From the NCBI RefSeq assembly GCF_029227915.1, contig NC_079882.1, positions 3,722,001-3,782,000 of the forward strand: a stretch of 60,000 bases of DNA, written 5' to 3'. The notes under the pieces are model-generated. The model was not told the DNA's origin and did no database searches. It was given only the letters and a program-made list of their open reading frames with translations. Made by a program: the position numbers and the translations under genes. This document shows, piece after piece, positions 29,101 through 35,400 of this stretch. How positions within the stretch are numbered: the stretch's first letter is position 1; the number at the start of each line of letters is the position of its first letter. Source of the stretch: Hydractinia symbiolongicarpus. Its lineage: Eukaryota; Cnidaria; Hydrozoa; Anthoathecata; Hydractiniidae.

Positions 29101-31086
29101 TCTATACAAATGTCTACGTAAAATGCATAATTACGCATATTAAATTATTTACCCAGTCTTTTTTAGGCGCAATTCATTTGAAAAGTTGATCGCTGTGTTT
29201 CAACATGGCCAAGAATATATTTCTGTTTATGTTGACACAAGATGAAGCTGGCAAACTTTAAAAACACGTTTTGTTTCTTTTTCCACTATGTTGTTTGATA
29301 CTCAAATTTTTTTTTTTTTAGCAGACACTACCTTTAAAGACTTATCAGAACACATTAGGTTGGTATCATCACCAAAGTGATGAACCTCGGAAAATTTTAT
29401 GGCACAATTTAAATCATTTATATAAATAAGAAACTAAAGAGGGCCTAAAACAGATCCTTGTGGTACACCATGTCTAACAAGTTTGTACTCAGATTGACTG
29501 GCTCACTTTGAAAAAATGAAACATGAGTCAGAGAGTCAGTAAATTTTTGACAACAATAAAAAAAACGATGACAAAAATTGTGCCTTTTTCCTCTTCTGCA
29601 CAGTGGCAGAACCAACAAAATACATTTGCCTTGTACATTGAATCTTCGCACATTAATAAGGCATAAGTCCACTCTGATCGCAAAGCATGGCCTACTTAGC
29701 ACTGGGCGACTGTGAATCAAGGTCCACTGGAAACGCGCGTGCATCCTGACAGGCAAGAAAAGAAATAACAAATTGAATCTTTTTTTAGGAATATAAGGTT
29801 AAAAATGCATTGGATTGTTTTTTCTCACCTATTTTCTTCTTTGTTTAAGACCAGACATTACTTATTTTAGCGTCAGTTTTTTTTTACACTTAATATTTTC
29901 GATCGTTGTGGTCTGTTGTTTATATTTTTTGCTTGTACACATGCGTAAGCATGTCCATTGTTCTCGATGCAAAATCAAAACATTAGACATACCGCAACTT
30001 ATCTATAAGCAAAATTTTCATAAACGACGCTGATTCGGGGATTCGGTTTGACGTCATAACAATTTTTTTGGAGGTAAAAAGCTTTCCTATTTTAGGTGAA
30101 GATAGTGCAGAGCCAGACATTTTTTGGAGTTTTAAGAACAATGTTAGGAATTTTGAGCACAGATAATTTTTTGGAGCAAAATCAAGATAGCTAAGTATCA
30201 TTTCCACACAGATTTTTATTGTGGTTACCTTCCGTTAGCTAAGGCAGAAGTCACAAATATTTGGTGTTAGAGTCACCCAACCAACTCTAATTTTTGATCA
30301 AAATTTTTGATATACTGAGTCGGAAAAACTAAAATATATTATACGCTTGTTGTCTCCCAAAAGCAATTGCCCACCATATTGCTGTGCTTCGCTTCAAAAT
30401 GCGAAAAGGGTTCTGAGAACTAGTTGAAAATGGCGTGCTGAAACTCTATTTAAACGATATGCCAAAGTTATCATTAAATATCAGCGATTAATAGTGCATT
30501 AATAACTGGATGGTTGGATACAATTTTTCGAATTTTTGAGTTATCATTCCCTGATGGTTGGATACAATTTTTTGAATTTCCACATTTTTAAGCATTCTTT
30601 CCCCTACGAACTAGGTTTGCGTTCACCCTGCAAAATTTTTAAAATGGCGGATGTAGCACAAATGAGATTCGTCAATTAAGCAAATTTTCAATCATCACTA
30701 CGTCAACGAAGCTGAGCCGAATTGCTAATTTGGACATAATTTTTGAGACTGGTGTATTCAGAACAAAAGAAGGGTAGAATGTCCTATTCTTTTGATGATG
30801 ATCTGGAAAAAGGTCTTGTTTCACCACGTTCATCTACTGCCTGCATTTTTTTGCGTGTCACAGAGATAGAAAGAGTTTCCCACTCAAAAAGAATGTAAAC
30901 ACAGAAATCCATCTTTTGAGGTACAGCAGCTAGCTAGAGCTATACTTTTCCCAGGCATGTTCAAGCTTTCCAGACTTTATCTGTCAGGTAGAGTATGGTT
31001 TTTAGACGCTATAAATCCTAATTAAACGCGCGAAAAAAGTTAATAGTTACGACTTTCACAAAGCTTACCTCTGTTGTTGCAGCCAT
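2197..31086 (-). CDS. PLRG1: PLRG1 / PRP46: WD40 protein of the Prp19-CDC5L spliceosome complex
   Basis: PLRG1 is a nuclear WD40 protein of the Prp19/CDC5L complex that is needed for spliceosome activation. Coding exons read on the minus strand are 31069-31086, 16227-16333, 15433-15554, 15302-15355, 15109-15205, 13849-14044, 9487-9579, 9007-9156, 8809-8910, 8261-8353, 7257-7375, 3859-3998, 2627-2820 and 2197-2256. They sum to 1545 nt, or 514 residues plus stop, equal to the human length as I recall it. The N-terminal block [10 protein letters not shown] and KRTHDM is typical of PLRG1. A variable linker follows, then seven WD40 repeats from about residue 199 ([50 protein letters not shown]). 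The C-terminus ends [15 protein letters not shown]. All junctions fit GT-AG and keep frame. Exons 2-14 are very secure; exon 1 is inferred. Confidence 0.93.
2505..2568. promoter_or_regulatory. Two perfect CRE-type palindromes in the last PLRG1 intron
   Basis: TGACGTCA occurs at 2505-2512 and again at 2561-2568. Both are perfect 8-bp matches to the CREB/ATF consensus, 56 bp apart start to start. They lie in the PLRG1 intron 2257-2626. Whether they act as an enhancer or belong to an old palindromic repeat cannot be told from sequence. Confidence 0.3.
3729..3782. repeat. 27-bp tandem duplication
   Basis: A unit of about 27 bp containing AATACGAGGATTTA and ACTATGTTATT occurs twice in direct succession with one substitution. 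It lies in a PLRG1 intron and is non-coding. Confidence 0.8.
4150..4232 (-). repeat. tRNA-derived SINE head fragment
   Basis: Read on the minus strand, this piece has an A-box-like stretch (GGCCTTGTGGTAAAGCG) and a B-box-like GGTTCAATCC at tRNA-like spacing, then a short GGCGAGTCATGCC tail. It sits inside the PLRG1 intron between exons 11 and 12. It resembles the promoter head of a tRNA-derived SINE. A functional tRNA is unlikely because the acceptor stem does not pair cleanly by eye. Confidence 0.5.
5889..5920. repeat. Short G+C-rich hairpin
   Basis: CGGAGGTAGGGAA at 5889-5901 pairs with TTCCCGCCTCCG at 5909-5920 across a 7-base loop, with one bulge. It is much more G+C-rich than the intron around it. 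Function unknown. Confidence 0.5.
6631..7021. repeat. Degenerate minisatellite, about nine units
   Basis: Nine units share the core ACTGCTTGTCTCGATGGATA, followed by a T-run and ACAGAAGG or AGAAAGCA. Cores start near 6639, 6690, 6732, 6773, 6821, 6863, 6902, 6941 and 6987, so spacing varies from 39 to 51 bp because of T-run and small indel changes. The array lies in a PLRG1 intron. It creates overlapping open frames on both strands that are not genes. Confidence 0.85.
8088..8224. repeat. Two-copy direct repeat of about 78 bp
   Basis: A block running from TTAACCCACTGAAAAT to AAGTGCAGTCTCTTTCATAA is present at about 8090-8152 and again at about 8167-8224. The copies differ by small indels. It lies in the PLRG1 intron between exons 10 and 11. 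Confidence 0.75.
10461..11122. mobile_element. Foldback MITE with long terminal inverted repeats
   Basis: The left arm (about 10461-10720) and the right arm (about 10890-11122) are imperfect reverse complements. Matching landmarks include GAGGGAACT with its partner in CTCGGGTTCC, and TCAGTAATTTTAGAC with TCTAAAATTACTGA. The centre is unique and no transposase is encoded. A second, shorter member of the same family lies at about 42316-42606, which shows this is a dispersed family. It occupies the PLRG1 intron between exons 6 and 7. Confidence 0.8.
13041..13046 (+). promoter_or_regulatory. TATA box candidate for the nested gene
   Basis: TATAAA lies 55 bp upstream of the ATG at 13101, at a plausible distance for a short 5' UTR. 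The region is A+T-rich, so the motif alone is weak, but a closed short gene follows it. Confidence 0.35.
13101..13589 (+). CDS. Nested intronless gene for a small membrane protein, family unknown
   Basis: An uninterrupted 162-residue frame starts at a true ATG and ends in TAA. It is the longest frame in this stretch and its composition is protein-like. Residues about 15-54 are strongly hydrophobic and can form two short membrane segments ([14 protein letters not shown], then [20 protein letters not shown]). The remaining ~105 residues are basic and hydrophilic ([31 protein letters not shown]), which suggests a small membrane protein with a positively charged tail. The gene lies in the PLRG1 intron 9580-13848 on the opposite strand. 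A TATAAA is upstream and an AATAAA downstream. I do not recognise the family. A lineage-specific gene or a fragment of an unknown transposon are both possible. Confidence 0.6.
   Translation: MTPDVTYNDFLNSLGNAIVFGTLLVVVGKILTDFYFFYFLAVVIVIIITIEVYCKQQKQKIKTFSQREWKVLSQAASQQKVKRSPMLKRKIRGILHETKKEKKEIDHTGLHKRKSLDENFLLPKTQLGDNDKKQVRSFSKLFRRNTVNNNLQVPLSTRTTTL
13724..13729 (+). terminator. Poly(A) signal candidate of the nested gene
   Basis: AATAAA lies 135 nt after the stop of the 13101-13589 frame, on the same strand. This is a usual distance for a short 3' UTR. Confidence 0.4.
16500..17660 (-). pseudogene. Decayed LINE fragment (APE endonuclease end and start of RT)
   Basis: Minus-strand translation in shifting frames gives remnants of a non-LTR retrotransposon. 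Around 17350-17480 there are endonuclease-like pieces ([10 protein letters not shown], then NDHNTQYPI). Around 16500-16850 there are RT-domain pieces (SDNIPEK, then [18 protein letters not shown], resembling the QFGFRKGRST block of CR1/Jockey-type RTs). Several stops and frameshifts interrupt it, and the catalytic FADD region is not present here. It lies in the proposed PLRG1 first intron. Confidence 0.6.
18980..20525 (-). pseudogene. Ty3/gypsy pol fragment (protease end, RT, RNase H), broken
   Basis: Minus-strand pieces follow gypsy pol order. AWAYVVDGQ and [11 protein letters not shown] (protease C-terminal region) lie near 20330-20440, DLKNAFYQI (RT) near 19940, and [19 protein letters not shown] (the usual ADD core altered to EDD) near 19730-19770. 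The RT-connection open segment 19344-19694 includes KDKCEWSK and [14 protein letters not shown]. An RNase H tail with [17 protein letters not shown] is near 19020-19080. The similarity is to K02A2.6-like gypsy elements. Multiple stops and frameshifts make it non-functional. No integrase follows at lower coordinates. Confidence 0.8.
20620..21537 (-). pseudogene. copia reverse transcriptase (RVT_2 type), disrupted
   Basis: Two segments in one frame, 21537-21268 and 21261-20620, are separated by an in-frame TGA at 21268-21270. Copia RT landmarks are [10 protein letters not shown], the first catalytic aspartate in [11 protein letters not shown], the fingers motif [16 protein letters not shown], and the second catalytic pair in MATHVDDF (copia usually has YVDD). 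The frame ends soon after NAYVEEIEQ, where an intact copia RT would run on into RNase H. The element is therefore truncated here. Confidence 0.85.
21681..21836 (-). repeat. 78-bp in-frame tandem duplication in the copia IN-RT linker
   Basis: Bases 21681-21758 recur at 21759-21836, apparently without change. Because 78 is a multiple of three, the linker gains a repeated 26-residue acidic/basic stretch ([20 protein letters not shown] twice) without a frameshift. The perfect match suggests a recent slip or one under little drift. Confidence 0.9.
22038..23261 (-). pseudogene. copia protease end and integrase, disrupted
   Basis: The frame 23261-22926 continues the protease after a frameshift and stops at a TGA inside the integrase zinc-binding HHCC motif. 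Beyond that stop the same frame gives QFSHPNSS and HSCQIC, completing the HHCC signature. The catalytic core shows the DDE residues in [17 protein letters not shown] and [12 protein letters not shown]. The integrase is thus nearly complete in sequence but cannot be made as one protein. Another frameshift near 22050 separates the C-terminal part ([18 protein letters not shown]). Confidence 0.88.
23258..24268 (-). CDS. copia gag and start of protease
   Basis: A 336-codon frame starts at a true ATG (24268-24266) just downstream of the primer-binding site. It begins [20 protein letters not shown] and carries UBN2-type gag features ([13 protein letters not shown]). A CCHC-like zinc knuckle ([14 protein letters not shown]) binds RNA. 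The protease active-site block [13 protein letters not shown] follows. The frame ends early because a one-base frameshift breaks the protease near 23265. In an active copia the gag-pol would continue as one polyprotein. Confidence 0.85.
   Translation of the reverse strand: MAHYKAPPTLGDNTNMCYENWKKEVQIWQLFTLLKKKKQAPANFLALTGQAREAILEMELEVLSSDDCVKELVKKLDSLYLKDSHHSAYEAYEKFEKFCIPSSMTMNDYIIEFERLYNKLKNYDMELPEGVLAYRFINSSNISESHKQLIRATLTELKYTKAKEQLKKIFSDPSNFMTGQGSDDIKIEKTEDIYYGATYRQNKTQSRSRDNRRTYTRKFADGNRRLNPLDRNGEPSRCSICGSVFHWAKSCSDTRQGQENKTKQAPDEVQVTLIKECMTNLVGETLSMAILDSGCTKTVCGEDWLQCYLNTLNDGELKSVIERKSATIFKFEVVNM
24288..24299 (-). other. Primer-binding site matching initiator tRNA-Met
   Basis: On the minus strand TGGTAGCAGAGG starts one base after the putative 5' LTR. 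It is the exact reverse complement of the 3' end of animal initiator tRNA-Met (CCTCTGCTA plus CCA), as recalled. Initiator Met is the classic Ty1/copia primer. This fixes the LTR end at 24301 and the element's orientation. Confidence 0.8.
24301..24495 (-). repeat. Putative 5' LTR of the copia element (195 bp)
   Basis: On the plus strand the segment starts TGTTAA and ends TTAACA, the perfect 6-bp inverted ends expected of an LTR. It abuts the primer-binding site on one side and gypsy gag sequence on the other. The length is short but within the copia range. No second copy was found in the window, so the assignment rests on the ends and the primer site. Confidence 0.6.
24496..24910 (-). pseudogene. 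Ty3/gypsy gag fragment with zinc-knuckle region
   Basis: Minus-strand frames give KDRVDKTNT, then CDFCGYESK, then after a frame change [19 protein letters not shown] and a closing HTPC. This is the double zinc-knuckle region of K02A2.6-like gypsy gag. An acidic stretch ([14 protein letters not shown]) leads up to the copia LTR. Together with 18980-20525 it forms one gypsy copy that was split by the copia insertion. Confidence 0.65.
24921..26685. mobile_element. Non-autonomous TIR element, Tc1/mariner-like, TA target site
   Basis: CAGTACAGTCCAGATGTAAG at 24921 and its reverse complement ending at 26685 start inverted repeats of about 38 bp with a few mismatches, including the palindromic block CGTACGCG. 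TA flanks both ends (24919-24920 and 26686-26687), and a start with CAG next to TA fits Tc1/mariner-type insertion. No transposase frame is present. The interior is A+T-rich and holds a 53-bp tandem array. Confidence 0.75.
25666..26300. repeat. Satellite-like array, about 12 units of ~53 bp
   Basis: Units contain CTATCGCCGTTTTTCG, then TTTTAAACTTTTAAAATG, then GCGATCTAAAAAAACATTT. Starts of CTATCGCC at 25921, 25974, 26027, 26081, 26133, 26186 and 26239 give a period of 52-54 bp. Units at the left end are shorter or more diverged. The array lies entirely within the TIR element, so it moves with it. Confidence 0.9.
26690..27720 (+). pseudogene. Ty3/gypsy integrase and pol C-terminus, broken
   Basis: Plus-strand frames show the pre-integrase block ([20 protein letters not shown], then GHQGETKMK). 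The core start follows ([12 protein letters not shown], then [13 protein letters not shown]), then the catalytic block SDNGPPFN and SSNGLA with KFMR. Near the end is a basic tail ([17 protein letters not shown]). Stops and frameshifts abound. The similarity is to K02A2.6-like gypsy integrases. Orientation is opposite to the gypsy gag/RT pieces on the other side of the TIR element. Confidence 0.75.
27721..27869 (+). repeat. Polypurine tract and putative 3' LTR of the gypsy element
   Basis: AGAAAGGAAGAAG at 27721-27733 is a polypurine tract that directly precedes TGTTATGACTGG, a typical LTR start at 27734. The LTR end is uncertain. TAACA near 27812 would pair with the start but gives a very short LTR, while CCACA near 27869 is another possibility. 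Position after the integrase tail supports the call. Confidence 0.5.
27870..29319. other. Intronic A+T-rich stretch, no gene seen
   Basis: This stretch lies in the proposed PLRG1 intron 1 between the gypsy LTR and a LINE fragment. Around 28540-28690 there is a locally repetitive patch rich in ACGAGTA/TACTCG words with a small hairpin. Nothing here looks coding. Confidence 0.4.
29320..29560 (-). pseudogene. LINE reverse-transcriptase core fragment (CR1/Jockey type)
   Basis: Minus-strand translation gives [11 protein letters not shown], then after a frame change [12 protein letters not shown], then [17 protein letters not shown] and [12 protein letters not shown]. These are RT blocks 4-5 of CR1/Jockey-type LINEs. 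The usual FADDT is FGDDT here, and a stop follows GPL. Only this core survives. It is not contiguous with the LINE piece at 16500-17660 and may be a separate insertion. Confidence 0.75.
31069..31086 (-). other. PLRG1: Inferred first coding exon of PLRG1 (18 nt)
   Basis: Exon 2 of PLRG1 begins in phase 0 at GAC and lacks an initiator, so about six N-terminal residues must come from upstream. On the minus strand at 31086-31069 an ATG opens six codons, MAATTE, directly followed by a strong donor GTAAGC. The phase matches and the joined protein would be 514 residues. No competing minus-strand gene was seen between 16334 and 31068, but that stretch is full of transposon debris. The exon could belong to another transcript; an RNA read across the junction would decide. 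Confidence 0.6.
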
Positions 31087-32437
31087 GTTGGAAGATTTTA
31101 AATGTTTGCGGAATAAACGAGACATTCGTTTTTTGGACTCGCTTAAACAATGTTGTGTTTAATACGGCGTGAACCGACGACGTCCCTTTTTAAATAGATT
31201 TGGTTGATGCTGTGTGACGCAAAATGTTGGCGATATTTTGAAACTTATTTTAATAGAAGCAGTGTGAAAAAACATAAGACCTGAGAAACCTTCGGGTGGA
31301 CTCCAGACGACATCCCTGCTGAAGAGACGCAGGTGGTTCGCCAACAGCGTTTTGCGTTGCCGCATGATCATTTTTCATTGTTATTGTGAAATAAAACAAA
31401 GTATTTTCAAATTTAATGTAAAAAAAAAATACAAAAGTCATGCAGTGACTTACAGCAGGGAACTGCGTTTTTTTCAAATTTAACTTTTCCATTACTTTTC
31501 GTCGACACAATCTTGCAACTTTAAAACCGATTTTTGGCTACTTGCAACCTCAAGTTTGGTGAACCTAAACACTGCTGGATGGGAAAATTAATTCTCTTTA
31601 GTACAAGGGCCTCCATTTGTATTTCAAAGTCATCAAATTTAAGTATCAAAGAATCATCTTTTAAATTAAAGAGGCAACCTTGATGCAAGAGTTGATCTGT
31701 TCGCCTTATTATCTCAAAAGAAAGACAACGGGCCTTGAGTCGAGGTTATAAAAGCTGTAGCACACGATCAAATTTTCCTCTATAAAACCCTTACTTAGCA
31801 CCACCCAATAACGTCCCCTTTCCTTCCAATTAAATGGTGTTGAAAGGGGGGCAATCATTTTATTCATCATAAAAGACAAAGAGTAACGTAAAACACGATC
31901 TTATACACGATCTTATCCCAACAATGATCTTAAGAAACGAAGCCATTTATTTTAAAGCCTGGATTGTTTTTACCAGTCACCATTTTCACACCATTTTTTC
32001 GAAGAATCACAAATTAAAAACATTACGCACAAAAAGTTTAAATTTTAGGCAAAAGTTATTGAAAGAAGCTCTGGGGAAAGACGGTTCTGGGAACTCTTAA
32101 ATTGTTGCCCATAACAGCCCACAATTTACAGATTCTTTACTCGCAAAAGATTTAGTATATATTAAGAGTGTAATCTTTTACGGTTCGGATTTGCAAATTT
32201 CTCTATCTCTGATGTAGCCGTCATGTGTCGGCCCAAAAAGGAACAGTTGATTTAGCTTGCCGTTAAAAATTGATAAGTGCCAATTTAAACAAAGCATGCG
32301 AAGCTGGCCACGACGTTATCGTAAAACACCGACACCGATAGCCGAGGCTTATTTCTCCAGCACCATGAAAGCAAGCGCAAATGGTTGACATCCTTCTTTT
32401 TTAACAGTACTTTTTTACTTGCTTGTTCGAAATATTC
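31087..32437. promoter_or_regulatory. Divergent intergenic region between PLRG1 and CNOT6
   Basis: This 1.35-kb stretch separates the inferred PLRG1 start codon (minus) from the CNOT6 start codon (plus). It should hold both promoters and 5' UTRs. A locally G+C-richer patch is at about 31270-31370. A T-rich tract ending TTTTTTAACAG at 32396-32406 resembles a splice acceptor just before the CNOT6 coding region. It could receive a 5' UTR exon or, if the species uses one, a trans-spliced leader. No clear TATA was chosen. Confidence 0.45.
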
Positions 32438-35400
32438 ATGGTAGCAATAACTAATTTTAATAATATTGGAAAAGGGATGTCGAACGGACACAAATATGAC
32501 GAATCTGAGCAAAAACAGCCTCAAAATACATGGAGAGAGATAGAAATCGTGGGCAACAGCAGGAACCTCAGTCCAGTTTTATGGACCTTTACACACTTAA
32601 CTGGGTTATATCTTCGGGACAATGGCATTTCCAGAATACCAGCAGAAATATCAAGGCTGAGAAATTTAACTAAACTGGATTTGTCAAAGAACAAAATTCG
32701 AAGTCTTCCAAATGAGATTGGAGATATGATAGAATTAAATGATTTAGATCTTTCATATAATAGTTTGCGGGTACTTCCTAATGAACTTGGAAGACTTTTT
32801 CGGTTAAAAAACCTCGGATTACAGGGAAATCCACTACCTTCAGAAATTATGAGCCTGCAGTTAGACAAGTTACTAACTCTTATGCTAGATAACCTTACTG
32901 GTAAGAACATATTTTGAGTTATTACTTTTAAAACTTGTTTTGGAAATTATTTAAATGTTACATCAACATTAATGTTGTCACACATAAGGTAAAACTTTGC
33001 CACAAAGAAATAAATTCTATTCTCACTGCTATGAGCCATGAAACTCACTTTCAATGATGCAAGATCGATCTGTAATAAAAAATATTGTTTGAAAAAGCAT
33101 AGCAAACTTGTGTACTGCAACTTTATATCTATTGCAGACTAAGTGGCAAAATTGTACCATCATACACTAGGTTTTGCAAACAAACGTATCCAAGATGGTC
33201 ATGAAGGAGTGAGAAAGTTGGGTGCAGATAAGTTGCAAATACACTTTCACAATAATTCGGGAAAACTAACACTCCATCACAGCTTATTTTGCGATCGGAG
33301 GAGGTAAACATCACTCTTTGTAAGGAGAAAATATGTTCTTTCATGATAACTTTTCTTGCTGCGTTTTGTATTTTTGCTGTCGGAATGTTCTCCTTCGTTG
33401 CTTTCCAATGGGGGACAAAGTGGACTTTTCACAGTCAAACCTTCACGGTAACAACCTTAATTAAACAGAATTTACAAGTAAAACGGCGTTAAAATGTCGC
33501 AAAATGGCAAAAATTAAGCTGTAACTAAAACATTTTGACTAAAAAAAAAAAGAATTCCTTGAAAAATCCAGTATTGTATTTAGAAAAGTTTCACCACAAA
33601 AACATTATGATTACGACATTAGTACCCCATTTCATAATGGCTTTTTAACCTGAATACTGCCCAGTGATTAATTCAACCAGTATTATGACGCAAATCCGAC
33701 CACAAGAATGAAAAGTACACATAAGTTGTATCTCATTATTATTAACGTTTTCTGAAAATTTAAAAGAAATTGATACAAAGGAAGTTAAAAAAAAACTGAA
33801 GAAAACATGCTTTTGTCTCTAACAAACTCTTATAAAAACATGTTTTTTACCTTCTTTTTTTTTGATATTGTAAAACAAGTGGCGCCGTAGATTAGTGGTT
33901 ATAGCTCTCTGAAAATTTAAAAGAAATTGATACAAAGGAAGTTAAAAAAAAACTGAAGAAAACATGCTTTTGTCTCTAACAAACTCTTATAAAAACATGT
34001 TTTTTACCTTCTTTTTTTTTTGATATTGTAAAACAAGTGGCGCCGTAGATTAGTGGTTATAGCTCTCGTACTCTGTGCGGGAGACTGGGGTTCGATTCAT
34101 CTTGACGGCGATTCAACATGGGCGAGTGAATGTTACCATAGCCCCGGGTTAACCCAAGCCATGTGAGGGAAATTGGGAAGATGGCACACTGTGTGGGCCG
34201 TTGGATGTTGCCGGGAGTTGTCTAGTAGAGCGCGGGCTCTAATTGGGTCTGCGTAGCTCAAAATGAGCATTAAATACTCTAGGACTCTCCATCTACGCCA
34301 TGGCCCCTCCTGGAAATAATAGACAGGGTATATCCCTCGATATTTGTGAGGCTAGCCATGTAAAATATGCACATCTATCTATCTACAATGGAAAGCCGTA
34401 GGTTCGCATGTATAATTGAATTATCGTAAAGGTGTATTCATCCATATCTTGAACTTACCCAAATTATTCCCAAAATGCAAAACAGTGCTTTTACTTTTAT
34501 TGGCCTTACCACAAAAAATGATCAGCCTCAAAGTAAGGCGCTTTGAATTTTTTTAGGGAGAGGTGGGGGAGGGGGGGATGTTAACAGGATATTGTCTTAA
34601 TGATCTTTTTCATGATGCTGTGATTAGTTATTAACAAACATCTTAATTTGTTCTATACAAAGTCTGGAGAGCAAACTCATAACAACCATTTTGAAATAAC
34701 AATTTTTGTATGCCTTCTTAGAAAGTCTATTAATATTTTTTTCATGTGGCAGACGATTCTTCTGGCTGTTCTCAGCCCTCTTAATGAGCAAAATAGTGCC
34801 TATGTAATAAAACAGGCACGTCACCACAACTAGGTACATACATGATATGTATGTGATAATTATTATGTTGTTTATCTTTAGGTGAATTGATTTATTTTTG
34901 TATTACTCTTCTGGAATAACTATTGTAATTTTCTTCAAAATAAAATAATCAGCAAATTAATAAAATACATTTTTTGTCTATGCAATGTTAAAACGTGACC
35001 AATTGGGTCTTATTGAGAAACCCCATTACTAGTGATGGAGACACACAAAATGATATAAAAAAGCAAGCAAAATGGTATGCGAAACTCAACAAGTTGGTCA
35101 CATACTCCAGCTTAAAACTGCAAAACTACGTATTTTTCTGTAGTCTTGGAGAAGCCCTTTGTTCCTAGACCTTAAAAAGGTAATTTAAAACTTCTGGGAG
35201 AAACTGAAACCTGTGAGTTATGCATTTTTGTGAGTATATCGTTCTACAGCCATTGTTTTAAGTCTATAATATATAGTATATATATTATATAGTATAGGTA
35301 TAGCATACGATGTGTCTACCATTATGTTTTTCATCAGAGTTTGTGTAGGATACCACCAAAATATGTGTGTTTCAAATAAAAGCGAAATATTGAAATTGAG

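Noticed and set aside
31250-31510. 86-codon minus-strand frame with a GTAAGT after the ATG-started segment MEKLNLKKTQFPA, as an alternative PLRG1 first exon
   Set aside because: It would add residues not seen in the PLRG1 family and give a longer N-terminus; the 31069-31086 exon fits the family length better.
34036-34110. Functional tRNA gene
   Set aside because: A and B boxes are present, but the sequence continues as a SINE body with a TCTA tail and does not close a clean acceptor stem.
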